Positions 49,130 to 57,900 of a DNA stretch of 64,000 nt are shown here, in pieces. Position 1 is the stretch's first letter, and each line of letters opens with the position of its first letter. Under the pieces are notes generated by a model. The model was not told the origin of the DNA and searched no databases. It saw only the letters and a list, made by a program, of their open reading frames with translations. The DNA is from JALQUL01 sp040382935 (GTDB taxonomy: Bacteria > Pseudomonadota > Gammaproteobacteria > Burkholderiales > Burkholderiaceae_C): the NCBI GenBank assembly GCA_040382935.1, contig JBEIEP010000007.1:1-64000 (forward strand), written 5' to 3'. Made by a program: the position numbers and the translations under genes.

Positions 49130-50812
49130 ATGCTACGCCTGTCCGAACTCAAACTCCCCTTAGACCATACCGACTCCGACCTTTTGACCCTGGTTTGCAC
49201 CAACCTTGGCATACGCGCCGAGCAGGTGGCCCAAACGACGGTGTTCAAACGCAGTTTTGACGCGCGCAAAGCGCAGGTGATGGCGGTCTATATCGTTGAC
49301 GTGGCACTGACGGATACCGCGTTTGAGGCCCATTTGCGTTTGGCGTTTGCCAGCCACCCGCATATCCAACCCGCGCCCAATATGGCCTACACCCCGCCGG
49401 TGCCTGCCCCTGCATTGGGCAACACCCGCCCGGTGGTGGTGGGCTTTGGCCCTTGTGGCATTTTTGCCGCCTTAATGCTGGCCAAAATGGGCCTTCAACC
49501 CATTGTGATTGAGCGCGGTACAGCGGTTAGGCAACGCACCCAAGACACCTGGGACTTGTGGCGCAAGGGGCAGTTCCACGCAGAATCCAATGTGCAGTTT
49601 GGTGAGGGTGGGGCGGGCACTTTTTCAGATGGCAAGCTCTATAGCCAAATCAAAGACCCCCGCTTTCTGGGCCGCACGGTCATGCATGAGTTGGTCAAAG
49701 CCGGTGCGCCTGCCGATATTTTGTTCGAGGCCCATCCCCACATTGGCACCTTTAAGTTGGTCAAGGTGGTGGAGCATTTGCGCGCACAAATCATTGCTCT
49801 GGGCGGTGAGATTCGATTCCAGCAACGCGTGGTAGACCTGCATTTAGAGCCCGATCCATCACAGGCAAAGCGCCAGCGCCTGGCCGGTTTAACCATTCTG
49901 GATGGGTTAACGGGGCAAACCTACGAATTGGCCGCCCACCAGGCCGTGCTGGCCCTAGGCCACAGTGCCCGCGACACCTTTGAGATGCTGCATGAGCGCG
50001 GCGTTTTTATGCAGGCCAAACCATTCTCCATCGGCTTTCGAATCGAGCACCCGCAAGGCCTGATAGACCGTGCCCGCTGGGGCCGCCACGCGGGCCACAA
50101 AGCCTTGGGCGCAGCCGAGTACCGGCTGGTGCACCACGCCAGCAACGGGCGCTCGGTGTACAGTTTTTGTATGTGCCCCGGCGGCACCGTGGTGGCGGCC
50201 ACCTCAGAGCCAGAGCGCGTGGTCACCAACGGCATGAGCCAGTACTCGCGCAACGAGCGCAACGCCAACGCGGGCATTGTGGTGGGCATCACCCCCGACG
50301 ATTACCCCGGCCCGCGTTTGCCCAATGGGCAAACCCACCCGTTGGCCGGTATCACCTTGCAACGGGCTTTGGAATCCCAGGCCTACGTGCTGGGGGGCAG
50401 CAGTTACCACGCCCCCGGTCAGCGCGTGGGGGATTTTTTGGCCAACCAAGCCAGCACCGCGCTGGGCACGGTGGTGCCCTCTTACAAGCCCGGGGTTCAG
50501 CTTACCAATCTGGCCACTGCCCTGCCGGGTTATGCCATTGCAGCCATCCGCGAGGCACTGCCTGCCTTTGGCAAAAAAATCAAAGACTTTGATTTACCCG
50601 ACGCCCTGCTTACGGGCGTTGAAACGCGGACTTCGTCACCGCTCAACATCACCCGTGGCGAGGATTTTCAGAGCCTCAACACCACCGGGCTGTACCCCGG
50701 TGGCGAGGGCGCGGGTTATGCCGGGGGTATTTTGTCGGCCGCGGTAGACGGCATCAAATTGGCAGAGGCATTGGCCGTTGGTGTGGTCTTACCTTTGGCC
50801 CATAGGCCTTGA
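49130..50812 (+). CDS. COG2509-type FAD-dependent oxidoreductase
   Basis: The 560-residue flavoprotein has an N-terminal extension (residues 1-95), the FAD motif VVVGFGPCGIFAALMLAKMG (about 103-122) and conserved blocks FGEGGAGTFSDGKL and GEGAGYAGGILSAAVDG characteristic of the COG2509 family. These uncharacterised dehydrogenases are widespread; no reaction is established. The ATG follows the gentisate dioxygenase remnant within 10 bp and no ribosome site is evident. The end overlaps the convergent ycaQ-like gene by 24 bp. Confidence 0.88.
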   Translation: MLRLSELKLPLDHTDSDLLTLVCTNLGIRAEQVAQTTVFKRSFDARKAQVMAVYIVDVALTDTAFEAHLRLAFASHPHIQPAPNMAYTPPVPAPALGNTRPVVVGFGPCGIFAALMLAKMGLQPIVIERGTAVRQRTQDTWDLWRKGQFHAESNVQFGEGGAGTFSDGKLYSQIKDPRFLGRTVMHELVKAGAPADILFEAHPHIGTFKLVKVVEHLRAQIIALGGEIRFQQRVVDLHLEPDPSQAKRQRLAGLTILDGLTGQTYELAAHQAVLALGHSARDTFEMLHERGVFMQAKPFSIGFRIEHPQGLIDRARWGRHAGHKALGAAEYRLVHHASNGRSVYSFCMCPGGTVVAATSEPERVVTNGMSQYSRNERNANAGIVVGITPDDYPGPRLPNGQTHPLAGITLQRALESQAYVLGGSSYHAPGQRVGDFLANQASTALGTVVPSYKPGVQLTNLATALPGYAIAAIREALPAFGKKIKDFDLPDALLTGVETRTSSPLNITRGEDFQSLNTTGLYPGGEGAGYAGGILSAAVDGIKLAEALAVGVVLPLAHRP

Positions 50813-51967
50813 ATTCGGCACAGGTACCGCGAGCCCAAGCCGCTCTCCATCAACCCTCAGAAACCCCCGCATAGCAGCCAACTCGTCTTGGAGTGCAACC
50901 GTATAGGCGGCGTCTCGGGGGGCAGTGCCTTTCACGTAGCCCAAGTCCACTTGTAACGCGCCGTCTTTGACGGCCAGATTTCCCCACCCAATCACCTCAT
51001 CGCGCCACAGCAAGGGCATGGCGTAGTAGCCGCGCACACGCTTGGCGGGCGGGGTGTAGGCTTCAAACTTGTACTCCCAGTTCCAGAACAGGGCAAAGCG
51101 TCGCCGATCCCACACCACGGGGTCAAAAGGGGCTAGCAGGCGTACGGTGTCGTCTTTTGCACCTGCCCCCTGCCAGCGTTGGGCCAGGGGGTTCTCATGG
51201 GCGGGCCACAGCCACTGGGTGCCGTCTAGTGTGGTGTGGGCCAAGCGCAATCGGGCACGTACCAGCGCCGCAGGCATATGGCTGTGCCATTGCGGCACAC
51301 CGTTTTTGAGCAGACCCATCAATTGGCGCAAGGATGCCAGCGGCAGAGGCGCATAAAGCGCCACAATGGCATCGACCAAGGCATCTAAGGTGGCATCCAC
51401 CGTTTCGGGTGCATGGCTTGAGGAGGCATGCGGGCGGTGAGGGCTGGCATACACCCGCGTACCGTTGTCGCGCCTCGCCACACGCAGCAGGCCCCGGTAG
51501 TGCAAATCGTCCAGCATCTGGGTGCTCACCTTGGAGTTACCACCAAACCAGTTGGTGGTGCGGCCATGCGCAAAATGCGCATCCACTTGGCGCGGGTGCA
51601 CTGGGCCGTTGGCCGCCACAAACTCAACGATCTCATCGGCCATCGTTTGTTGCTGGCGCGTCCATCTTGCTTTGGCGGTGCGTGGGTGCAGCAGCGCTTG
51701 CAAGGCGGGTGTGACGAAGCCGTAGTTCACAAAAAAATCTTCTTCTACGTCCAGTGCGGCATAACGCCCCTCCAGGTCACCGGCCTGGTAAGCCTCCACC
51801 CGGTGGCGCAAGATTAAATCCTGTGCTCTTGCGGGTGCGCGTATGGGGTCGGCCTGCACAAAGGCCAGATGTGCCAATGCCTTGGGCAATGAGGTGGGCT
51901 TGAACAGGCTACGAGCGACGGCGTAGCGACGTAGTTGCGTCAACGATGGGTTGCACGGTGTGGGCAT
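50789..51967 (-). CDS. YcaQ/AlkX-family DNA glycosylase (HTH_42)
   Basis: The 392-residue protein belongs to the winged-helix YcaQ family that excises alkylated bases and unhooks interstrand crosslinks. The catalytic QxD motif is visible in FVQADPIRAPARAQD (Gln 38, Asp 40). DHxLRHR-like DLILRHRVEAY, HPRQVDAHFAHGR and RLLAPFDPVVWDRRR are other family blocks. It would protect DNA against crosslinking agents. The 3' end overlaps the convergent flavoprotein gene. Confidence 0.9.
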   Translation of the reverse strand: MPTPCNPSLTQLRRYAVARSLFKPTSLPKALAHLAFVQADPIRAPARAQDLILRHRVEAYQAGDLEGRYAALDVEEDFFVNYGFVTPALQALLHPRTAKARWTRQQQTMADEIVEFVAANGPVHPRQVDAHFAHGRTTNWFGGNSKVSTQMLDDLHYRGLLRVARRDNGTRVYASPHRPHASSSHAPETVDATLDALVDAIVALYAPLPLASLRQLMGLLKNGVPQWHSHMPAALVRARLRLAHTTLDGTQWLWPAHENPLAQRWQGAGAKDDTVRLLAPFDPVVWDRRRFALFWNWEYKFEAYTPPAKRVRGYYAMPLLWRDEVIGWGNLAVKDGALQVDLGYVKGTAPRDAAYTVALQDELAAMRGFLRVDGERLGLAVPVPNSRPMGQR

Positions 51968-52114
51968 GTTGGATTTTGCAAAAAGGTGGGATTTGGCGCT
52001 ATCCTAGCCCAATCATTCATTTATCAAGCTAGAACAAAAACGCTGGAAAGCCGTGATTGCCAGGGCCCAAATCAAACCTGAGGGTACGGGGTAGTACGGT
52101 TGCGCCTTAAGGAG

Positions 52115-52148
52115 TCTCAGATCGCACATGGGGTTTTGCCGAGGTTCC
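52115..52148. repeat. Partial inverted-repeat element, flanked by CCTTAAGGA arms
   Basis: TCTCAGATCGCACATGGGGT followed by TTTGCCGAGGTTCC resembles the right end of the complete element (14312-14345) at about 28 of 34 positions. CCTTAAGGA (52105-52113) and TCCTTAAGG (52146-52154) form a perfect 9-bp inverted pair around it. It lies in the 232-bp gap between the ycaQ-like gene and the next gene. Confidence 0.7.
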
Positions 52149-52199
52149 TTAAGGGTTGATACGCATAAGGCCTAGCAGGCCTTCGGTCAGAATTCGCGC

Positions 52200-53945
52200 A
52201 TGACACCTACCCAAATCATCGTTCTGGCCAGCCCCGTCTTTTTCTTGTTGATTGCGCTAGAGCTGGCCTGGAGCGCCAGTTCTAAAGCGCGGCTACCACT
52301 GTCCAAGGCCTACCGTATCAACGACATGGTCAACAGCATCAGCCTGGGAGTGATTAGCCAACTGAGCGGGGTGTTGCTCAAGGTGCTCACCATCGGCATC
52401 TATACCCTGGTGTTTAGCGCGGTGGCGGTCTACCCCGACCTGGCTTTTTGGAGTACCTGGTACGGCGTGCCGCTGGCCTTGGTTTTTTATGATTTGTGCT
52501 ACTACTGGTTGCACCGGGCTGGCCACGTGGTTAATCTTTTTTGGGCGGCGCACGTGGCCCATCACCAAAGCCAGCATTACAACCTATCCACCGCTTTGCG
52601 GCAGTCTGCCACGCCATTCTTTGGTTGGATTTTTTACTTGCCTATGGTCTTTGCTGGTGTGCCACCTTTGATTTTTGCCATCGTTGGATTGATCAATTTG
52701 CTCTACCAGTTTTGGGTGCACACCGAACAAGTGGGCAAACTGGGGTGGTTTGACCGTTGGTTTTGCTCCCCCAGCAACCACCGGGTTCACCATGCCGTGA
52801 ATGACCGCTATGTGGACCGCAACTACGGTGGGGTGCTGGTGATTTGGGATCGCCTATTTGGTAGCTTTCAGGAAGAGCTAGACGAGGAGCCCTGCGTGTA
52901 TGGCACACGTGACCCACTCAATAGTTGGGACCCTCTTTGGGCCAATTTCAGTTTGTATTGGGGCCTGCTCAAAGTGTCTTGGCACACCCGGCGCTGGTCC
53001 GACAAGGTGGGTGTGTGGTTCAAACCCCCCGGCTGGTTGCCCGCTGATGTGGCGCAAACCCTGGGCAAGCCGGCATTTTCATTGGCCAGCGTGCAGACCT
53101 TTAACCCACCGCTTACGGGGCGGCAACAGGGTTTTGCATTGGTGCAATTCTTTTTGTGGTTCGGGGCCTCGTCGCTGTTGTTGTGGAATGTGCACACCCT
53201 TGCCCTTGCCGATATCGCCATTTGGTGCGCCGCGCTGGTGTTGGGCTTTTGGTCCTTAGGGCTGTTCATGCAACGGCGTCTGTCCCTGTTGCAATTGCTG
53301 ATGCTGCAAAGTGCGATTGTGGCCACCTTGGCATCGATTGGATTTCTGCCTTACTACATGGTGCTCAAACCCATCCCCATGTCGCTGGCCATGGTGTTCA
53401 TTGTGCAAAGGGCTTACGCAGGTGGGGCGTTTGAGCGTGCCGACAAGCTGCTCTTGGCTGCGGCCTTTTTCTCGCTGGGGGGTGATGTTTTCTTGATGCT
53501 GCCCGGCAACTACTTTATCCCCGGACTGGCCTCGTTCTTGGTGGCCCACTTGTTCTACATTGTGTTGTTCAAACAGGGCCAGGCATGGTTCCCCAACAAG
53601 GGTGCGCTGGTTGGCGTGTTGGGCTTTGGTGCCCTCATGTACGCCATCTTGTGGAACGGACTTGGTGATGTGGGTCTTAAAGTGGCGGTTGCAGCCTATG
53701 TCACTGTGATTTCACTCATGACTTCGCAAGCCATAGGAAGGGCGTCGGTGAATGGTGATGCGGCGGCCAAATGGGTGGCCATTGGGGCCTGTGTCTTTAT
53801 GCTGAGCGACTCCTTCATCGCCATCAACCGTTTTGTAACGCCGGTGCCACTGTCCTCTTTGTGGATTTTGGCCACCTACTTTGCCGCGCAAATGCTGATT
53901 GTGCATTTTGCTAGGCCGGCGCATATCGGGGCCAAATCCCAGTGA
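52200..53945 (+). CDS. Fatty acid hydroxylase (AGMO-like) fused to lysoplasmalogenase (YhhN/TMEM86-like)
   Basis: The 581-residue membrane protein joins two domains. The N-terminal half (residues 1-290) is a sterol-desaturase/fatty-acid-hydroxylase with the three His boxes HRAGH (105-109), HVAHHQSQH (118-126) and HRVHH (about 198-202), as in alkylglycerol monooxygenase. The C-terminal half (about 340-575) is a multi-helix YhhN domain (RADKLLLAAAFFSLGGDVFL; GACVFMLSDSFIAIN with the Asp pair), the fold of lysoplasmalogenase. AGMO cleaves alkyl ethers and lysoplasmalogenase cleaves vinyl ethers, so the fusion suggests ether-lipid breakdown. There is no SD; start is the first ATG of the frame. 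Confidence 0.85.
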   Translation: MTPTQIIVLASPVFFLLIALELAWSASSKARLPLSKAYRINDMVNSISLGVISQLSGVLLKVLTIGIYTLVFSAVAVYPDLAFWSTWYGVPLALVFYDLCYYWLHRAGHVVNLFWAAHVAHHQSQHYNLSTALRQSATPFFGWIFYLPMVFAGVPPLIFAIVGLINLLYQFWVHTEQVGKLGWFDRWFCSPSNHRVHHAVNDRYVDRNYGGVLVIWDRLFGSFQEELDEEPCVYGTRDPLNSWDPLWANFSLYWGLLKVSWHTRRWSDKVGVWFKPPGWLPADVAQTLGKPAFSLASVQTFNPPLTGRQQGFALVQFFLWFGASSLLLWNVHTLALADIAIWCAALVLGFWSLGLFMQRRLSLLQLLMLQSAIVATLASIGFLPYYMVLKPIPMSLAMVFIVQRAYAGGAFERADKLLLAAAFFSLGGDVFLMLPGNYFIPGLASFLVAHLFYIVLFKQGQAWFPNKGALVGVLGFGALMYAILWNGLGDVGLKVAVAAYVTVISLMTSQAIGRASVNGDAAAKWVAIGACVFMLSDSFIAINRFVTPVPLSSLWILATYFAAQMLIVHFARPAHIGAKSQ

Positions 53946-53951
53946 TTGACC

Positions 53952-54044
53952 TAGCCTGAGCGCCGTGGGTTAAATTTCAATCAAACTCAAAGGAGTACGG
54001 CTTGATCTGTTGAACTTAATTTGCAGCAAAATTGGGACTTGACT
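53952..54044. repeat. 93-bp dispersed repeat, copy 2
   Basis: This copy matches 89-181 and starts seven bases after the stop of the fused hydroxylase gene. It fills much of the 215-bp gap before gcdH. The flanks on either side differ from those of copy 1, so the borders are sharp. Confidence 0.85.
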
Positions 54045-54160
54045 CACCGCGAATGTGCCAGAATAAACCCTAGCCGCTGACACACTATATTGCCACCCGC
54101 TCAGCTGCACGGTTCCCCCTCCAATCTGTTATTTACAACCCTTTTGGCAACACTAATCTT

Positions 54161-55345
54161 ATGGCCACCTCTAAAAAAGCCAGCTTTGACTGGGCCGACC
54201 CCCTCTTGCTCAACCAGCAGTTAACCGACGACGAACGCCAGGTGCAAGCGGCCGCGGCCGCCTACTGCCAAGAGCAATTGGCCCCCCGCGTGTTGCAGGC
54301 CTTCAGATCTGAAACCACCGACCCCGCCATCTTTAGCGAAATGGGCGCACTGGGTTTACTAGGCCCAACCATCCCCGAGGCCTATGGCGGCGCGGGCTTG
54401 AACTACGTGTGCTACGGCTTGGTGGCCCGCGAGGTGGAGCGTGTTGATTCGGGCTACCGCTCCATGATGAGTGTGCAATCGTCCTTGGTGATGGTGCCCA
54501 TCTACGAGTTTGGTACCGAGGCCCAGCGGCAAAAATACCTGCCCAAATTGGCCAGTGGCCAATGGATAGGATGCTTTGGCCTGACCGAGCCCAACCACGG
54601 CTCCGACCCCGGCAGCATGGTCACCCGCGCCAAAAAAGTGGCGGGTGGCTACAGCCTGTCAGGTGCCAAGATGTGGATTTCCAACAGCCCCATTGCCGAT
54701 GTGTTTGTGGTGTGGGCCAAAGACGACGAAGGGGCCATAAGAGGCTTTGTGCTTGAAAAAGACTGGAAAGGTTTGTCCGCACCCACCATCAAAGGCAAAG
54801 TGGGCTTGCGTGCCAGCATTACCGGTGAAATCGTCATGGACAATGTCTTTTGCCCCGAAGAAAACGCATTTCCCGAGGTGCGCGGCCTTAAAGGCCCCTT
54901 TACCTGCCTCAACAGTGCCCGCTACGGCATTGCCTGGGGTGCATTGGGTGCCGCCGAAGACTGCTGGCACCGCGCCCGCCAATACACCCTGGACCGCCAG
55001 CAGTTTGGCAAGCCACTGGCAGCCAACCAACTGATTCAAAAAAAGCTGGCCGATATGCAAACCGAAATCACGCTAGGTTTGCAAGGCTGCCTGCGTTTGG
55101 GTCGCATGAAAGACGAGGGCTCTGCCTCGGTCGAAATCACCTCCATCATGAAGCGCAATAGCTGCGGCAAGGCCCTGGACATCGCCCGCCTGGCCCGCGA
55201 CATGATGGGAGGCAATGGCATCAGCGATGAGTTTGGTGTGGCCCGGCATCTGGTTAACCTAGAGGTGGTCAACACCTATGAGGGCACACACGACATTCAC
55301 GCCCTGATTTTGGGGCGTGCCATGACCGGGATTGCCGCTTTTTAG
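54161..55345 (+). CDS. gcdH: Glutaryl-CoA dehydrogenase
   Basis: The 394-residue acyl-CoA dehydrogenase oxidises and decarboxylates glutaryl-CoA to crotonyl-CoA in lysine, tryptophan and aromatic degradation. The FAD and substrate region is GCFGLTEPNHGSDPGSM (about residues 138-154), and the catalytic base is Glu in NTYEGTHDIHALILGRA (about residue 373), the position of the glutaryl-CoA dehydrogenase base. Arg in ARYGIAWGALG is conserved in the glutaryl enzymes. It stands alone; no regulator or CoA transferase gene is adjacent. Confidence 0.93.
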   Translation: MATSKKASFDWADPLLLNQQLTDDERQVQAAAAAYCQEQLAPRVLQAFRSETTDPAIFSEMGALGLLGPTIPEAYGGAGLNYVCYGLVAREVERVDSGYRSMMSVQSSLVMVPIYEFGTEAQRQKYLPKLASGQWIGCFGLTEPNHGSDPGSMVTRAKKVAGGYSLSGAKMWISNSPIADVFVVWAKDDEGAIRGFVLEKDWKGLSAPTIKGKVGLRASITGEIVMDNVFCPEENAFPEVRGLKGPFTCLNSARYGIAWGALGAAEDCWHRARQYTLDRQQFGKPLAANQLIQKKLADMQTEITLGLQGCLRLGRMKDEGSASVEITSIMKRNSCGKALDIARLARDMMGGNGISDEFGVARHLVNLEVVNTYEGTHDIHALILGRAMTGIAAF

Positions 55346-55591
55346 AACGGCGTACCCTTGGGCAACGCGTTTGCACACCCTCGTTACCTCTATTGGTCAA
55401 GATGTAATAAGGTGTCCGCACCACAGTCGTCTGGTGCCTCTAAGGTAAACTTCCAGTTGTTTGGTCCTATGAGTTCACGGCAGTTTGGCTCTAGGTCTGT
55501 TTCACCTTCTGCCGCGATGCACATCACGTGTAAATCGCAGCGCATGGTCGGCATTGACTGCCTCCATATTTAGCGTTCAAGCACAGATCTC

Positions 55592-57226
55592 ATGACATTC
55601 ACACCTAAGCTATCTTTTTTTGCGCTATGCCGTCGGATCACTGAATTGGGCCTCCTTGGGGTATTGTGTGCGGGTGCGTACGCGCAGGAATTGTCCCCGG
55701 TGGTGCCGTTTACGATTCCTGCCGTGAACGCTACCGAGCACACACCCATACCCTACACCCCTTATCTGGCGACACCAGGGCAAAAAGCCGCGGATTCGCC
55801 GTCAGTTCTCGAGCCGATTGCCGCCACGCAAGAAATTGCTTTGACTGAAAGTTACCAAACCTTGGACGCCGACCTGTGGGCACGCATTCGTCGAGGCTTT
55901 GCCATGCCCGACCTCAAAAACGCGTGGGTCAACAGCCAAGAGCAGTGGTACGCCACCCGGCCCGACTACATCGGACGTATGACCACACGGTCTTCTAAAT
56001 ACCTCTACCACATCGTTGAGGAGTTGGAGCGGCGCAATATGCCCACCGAGTTGGCCTTGTTGCCCTTTATCGAGAGCGCGTTTAACCCCAAGGCGGTCTC
56101 GTCGGCCAAAGCGGCGGGAATGTGGCAATTCATTCCCAGCACCGGCAAGGATTTCTCGCTCAAGCAAAACCAGTTACGTGACGACCGGCGAGATGTGCTG
56201 GCGTCCACGCGCGCGGCCCTAGATTACCTGCAAAAACTGTATGGCATGTTTGGTGATTGGCACCTGGCGCTTGCCGCATATAACTGGGGTGAAGGTTCGG
56301 TTGGTCGTGCCCAAGCAAAAAACAAACGCGCCGGGCTGGGGCTTGACTACACGAGTCTGAAAATGCCCGATGAAACGCGCAACTATGTGCCCAAGTTGCA
56401 GGCGGTGAAAAACATTGTGAGTGACCCCGCTGTGTTTAATGTTCAACTGCCTGAAATTCCCAATCACCCCTACTTCAAAAGTGTCCCCATTGCGAAAGAC
56501 GTGGATGTCGCGCTAGCTGCCAAATTGGCTGAAATTGGCCTTGAAGACTTCAAGTCGCTCAACCCCTCTGCCAACAAACCCACTATATTTGCAGCGGGCA
56601 CTCCTTACATCTTGCTGCCCTGGGACAACGTAGGGATTTTCCAGCGCAACCTGGCCATTCACAACGGGCAAACGGCAGGCTGGACGGTTTGGACCGCCCC
56701 GTCAGTGACCAAGGTGGCAGATGCCGCACGCAGATTTAGCATGTCAGAGGCGCAGTTCAGAGAAATCAACAGCATTCCGCCCCGCATGCTCATCAAGGCC
56801 GGCTCCACCCTGCTGGTGCCTAGGTCGGCCCATCAAAGCGCCGATGTTTCTGAGCACGTTGCAGATAACGCCCAACTGAGTTTGCAGGCCGAGGTCGCAT
56901 TGGTCAAACGCAGGCTGACGATCACAAAACCTGAGAGTTTGGCCGCGTTTGCCAAACGCACGGGTCAATCGGCCGCCAACGTGGCCGCATGGAACAACGT
57001 CTCCCTCAACGCCAGTTTCAAGCCCAAGCAAACCGTCGTGATTTGGGTGCCTCAAAAAGCCAGGCAGGGTAAAAAAGTAGGCCCAAGCGTTGCTGTCAAA
57101 AAAAAAATGAGCACGGGTAGTAAAGCGCAGTCCAAAACAGCCACCAAAACAGGCAGCAAAAAGCCGACCAAGGCCAAGGCAAAAAAGCCCTCCGCATCAC
57201 CCAAGATTCAAGCCAAAGCCAAGTGA
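55592..57226 (+). CDS. mltD: MltD-like membrane-bound lytic murein transglycosylase
   Basis: The 544-residue protein has a signal peptide (LGLLGVLCAGAYAQ), a transglycosylase SLT domain with catalytic Glu in LLPFIESAFNPKA (about residue 160) and AAGMWQFIPSTGKDF, AAYNWGEGSVGRA, and one clear LysM-like region (about 370-415) plus a weaker second one. The tail after residue 500 is Lys-rich with KKP/KAKAK repeats and a poly-Lys run. It cleaves glycan strands in the periplasm. The 246-bp gap before it shows no gene or clear promoter. The convergent marR gene ends 5 bp from its stop. Confidence 0.92.
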   Translation: MTFTPKLSFFALCRRITELGLLGVLCAGAYAQELSPVVPFTIPAVNATEHTPIPYTPYLATPGQKAADSPSVLEPIAATQEIALTESYQTLDADLWARIRRGFAMPDLKNAWVNSQEQWYATRPDYIGRMTTRSSKYLYHIVEELERRNMPTELALLPFIESAFNPKAVSSAKAAGMWQFIPSTGKDFSLKQNQLRDDRRDVLASTRAALDYLQKLYGMFGDWHLALAAYNWGEGSVGRAQAKNKRAGLGLDYTSLKMPDETRNYVPKLQAVKNIVSDPAVFNVQLPEIPNHPYFKSVPIAKDVDVALAAKLAEIGLEDFKSLNPSANKPTIFAAGTPYILLPWDNVGIFQRNLAIHNGQTAGWTVWTAPSVTKVADAARRFSMSEAQFREINSIPPRMLIKAGSTLLVPRSAHQSADVSEHVADNAQLSLQAEVALVKRRLTITKPESLAAFAKRTGQSAANVAAWNNVSLNASFKPKQTVVIWVPQKARQGKKVGPSVAVKKKMSTGSKAQSKTATKTGSKKPTKAKAKKPSASPKIQAKAK

Positions 57227-57231
57227 TCCCT

Positions 57232-57762
57232 TTAGGTGGCCGCCGGGCGCTTGGTTCTGGATTTGTCAAATCGCGCACTAGCGCCGTAGGCTTCCAGGCC
57301 TAGGCGCACCACGGTGGCCACTGCGGGCCCCACTTCCTCATCAAATTCCGCTTCTGCCCTGGCCACTGCCTGTTCAAAGGCCTGCAACCAAAGCAATCCT
57401 TCGTTCGTCCATTGCACTTTGCAGGCCCGTTTATCGTGCAAGGCCGGTGCTTTGGTGACCAAACCCCAGGCCTCGCATTGCCCGACCAACGCACTCATGG
57501 CCTGTTTGCTCACCCCTGCCTCCAAGGCCAAGGCGTTGGGCGTGGCCCCCTCGCGGGGCAAATGGCGTGTTATGTGGATGTGTGCCGCCACCAATTGGCC
57601 ACGCCGTGCCAGGTGTGTTAATGCCAAAGACAAGTCGGGATGGTGGGCCATCAGGTGCAAGACCCGCGCATCAAAGCGTCGTAGTGCATCGCCTAGGCGA
57701 CGCCCCAAGTGTTGTGCTTGTCTTGAATCATTAATAAACTTTTGAGATGAAATCATAAGCAT
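57232..57762 (-). CDS. MarR-family regulator
   Basis: The 176-residue protein has a winged helix-turn-helix of MarR type: NALALEAGVSKQAMSALVGQ (about residues 75-94) is the recognition region and LVTKAPALHDKRACKVQWTN the wing, with amphipathic dimer helices at both ends. It diverges from recA over a 138-bp AT-rich promoter region, so it might influence recA or only itself. Ligand is unknown. The ATG at 57762 is followed by another at 57756; neither has a strong ribosome site. Confidence 0.85.
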   Translation of the reverse strand: MLMISSQKFINDSRQAQHLGRRLGDALRRFDARVLHLMAHHPDLSLALTHLARRGQLVAAHIHITRHLPREGATPNALALEAGVSKQAMSALVGQCEAWGLVTKAPALHDKRACKVQWTNEGLLWLQAFEQAVARAEAEFDEEVGPAVATVVRLGLEAYGASARFDKSRTKRPAAT

Positions 57763-57822
57763 GAAAATAGTAAATCAAATTGACTATAAATTCTAACAAA
57801 TAGTTTTAATACCGCTTTAAAC

Positions 57823-57842
57823 TACTGTTCAAGTATCCAGTC
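57823..57842. promoter_or_regulatory. LexA (SOS) box upstream of recA
   Basis: TACTGTTCAAGTATCCAGTC fits the CTGT-N8-ACAG LexA pattern with one change (CCAG). It lies 58 bp before the recA start codon, the expected place for SOS control of recA. Confidence 0.7.
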
Positions 57843-57900
57843 TGTTGAAATCATCAGATCGCTTACAGGGTTCTAACAACTTGATTTAAAAGGATAATTT

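Noticed and set aside
57843..57876. Possible further copy of the inverted-repeat arm before recA
   Set aside because: Only short words such as CAGATCGC and AGGGTTCT agree, with gaps; too weak to call a copy.
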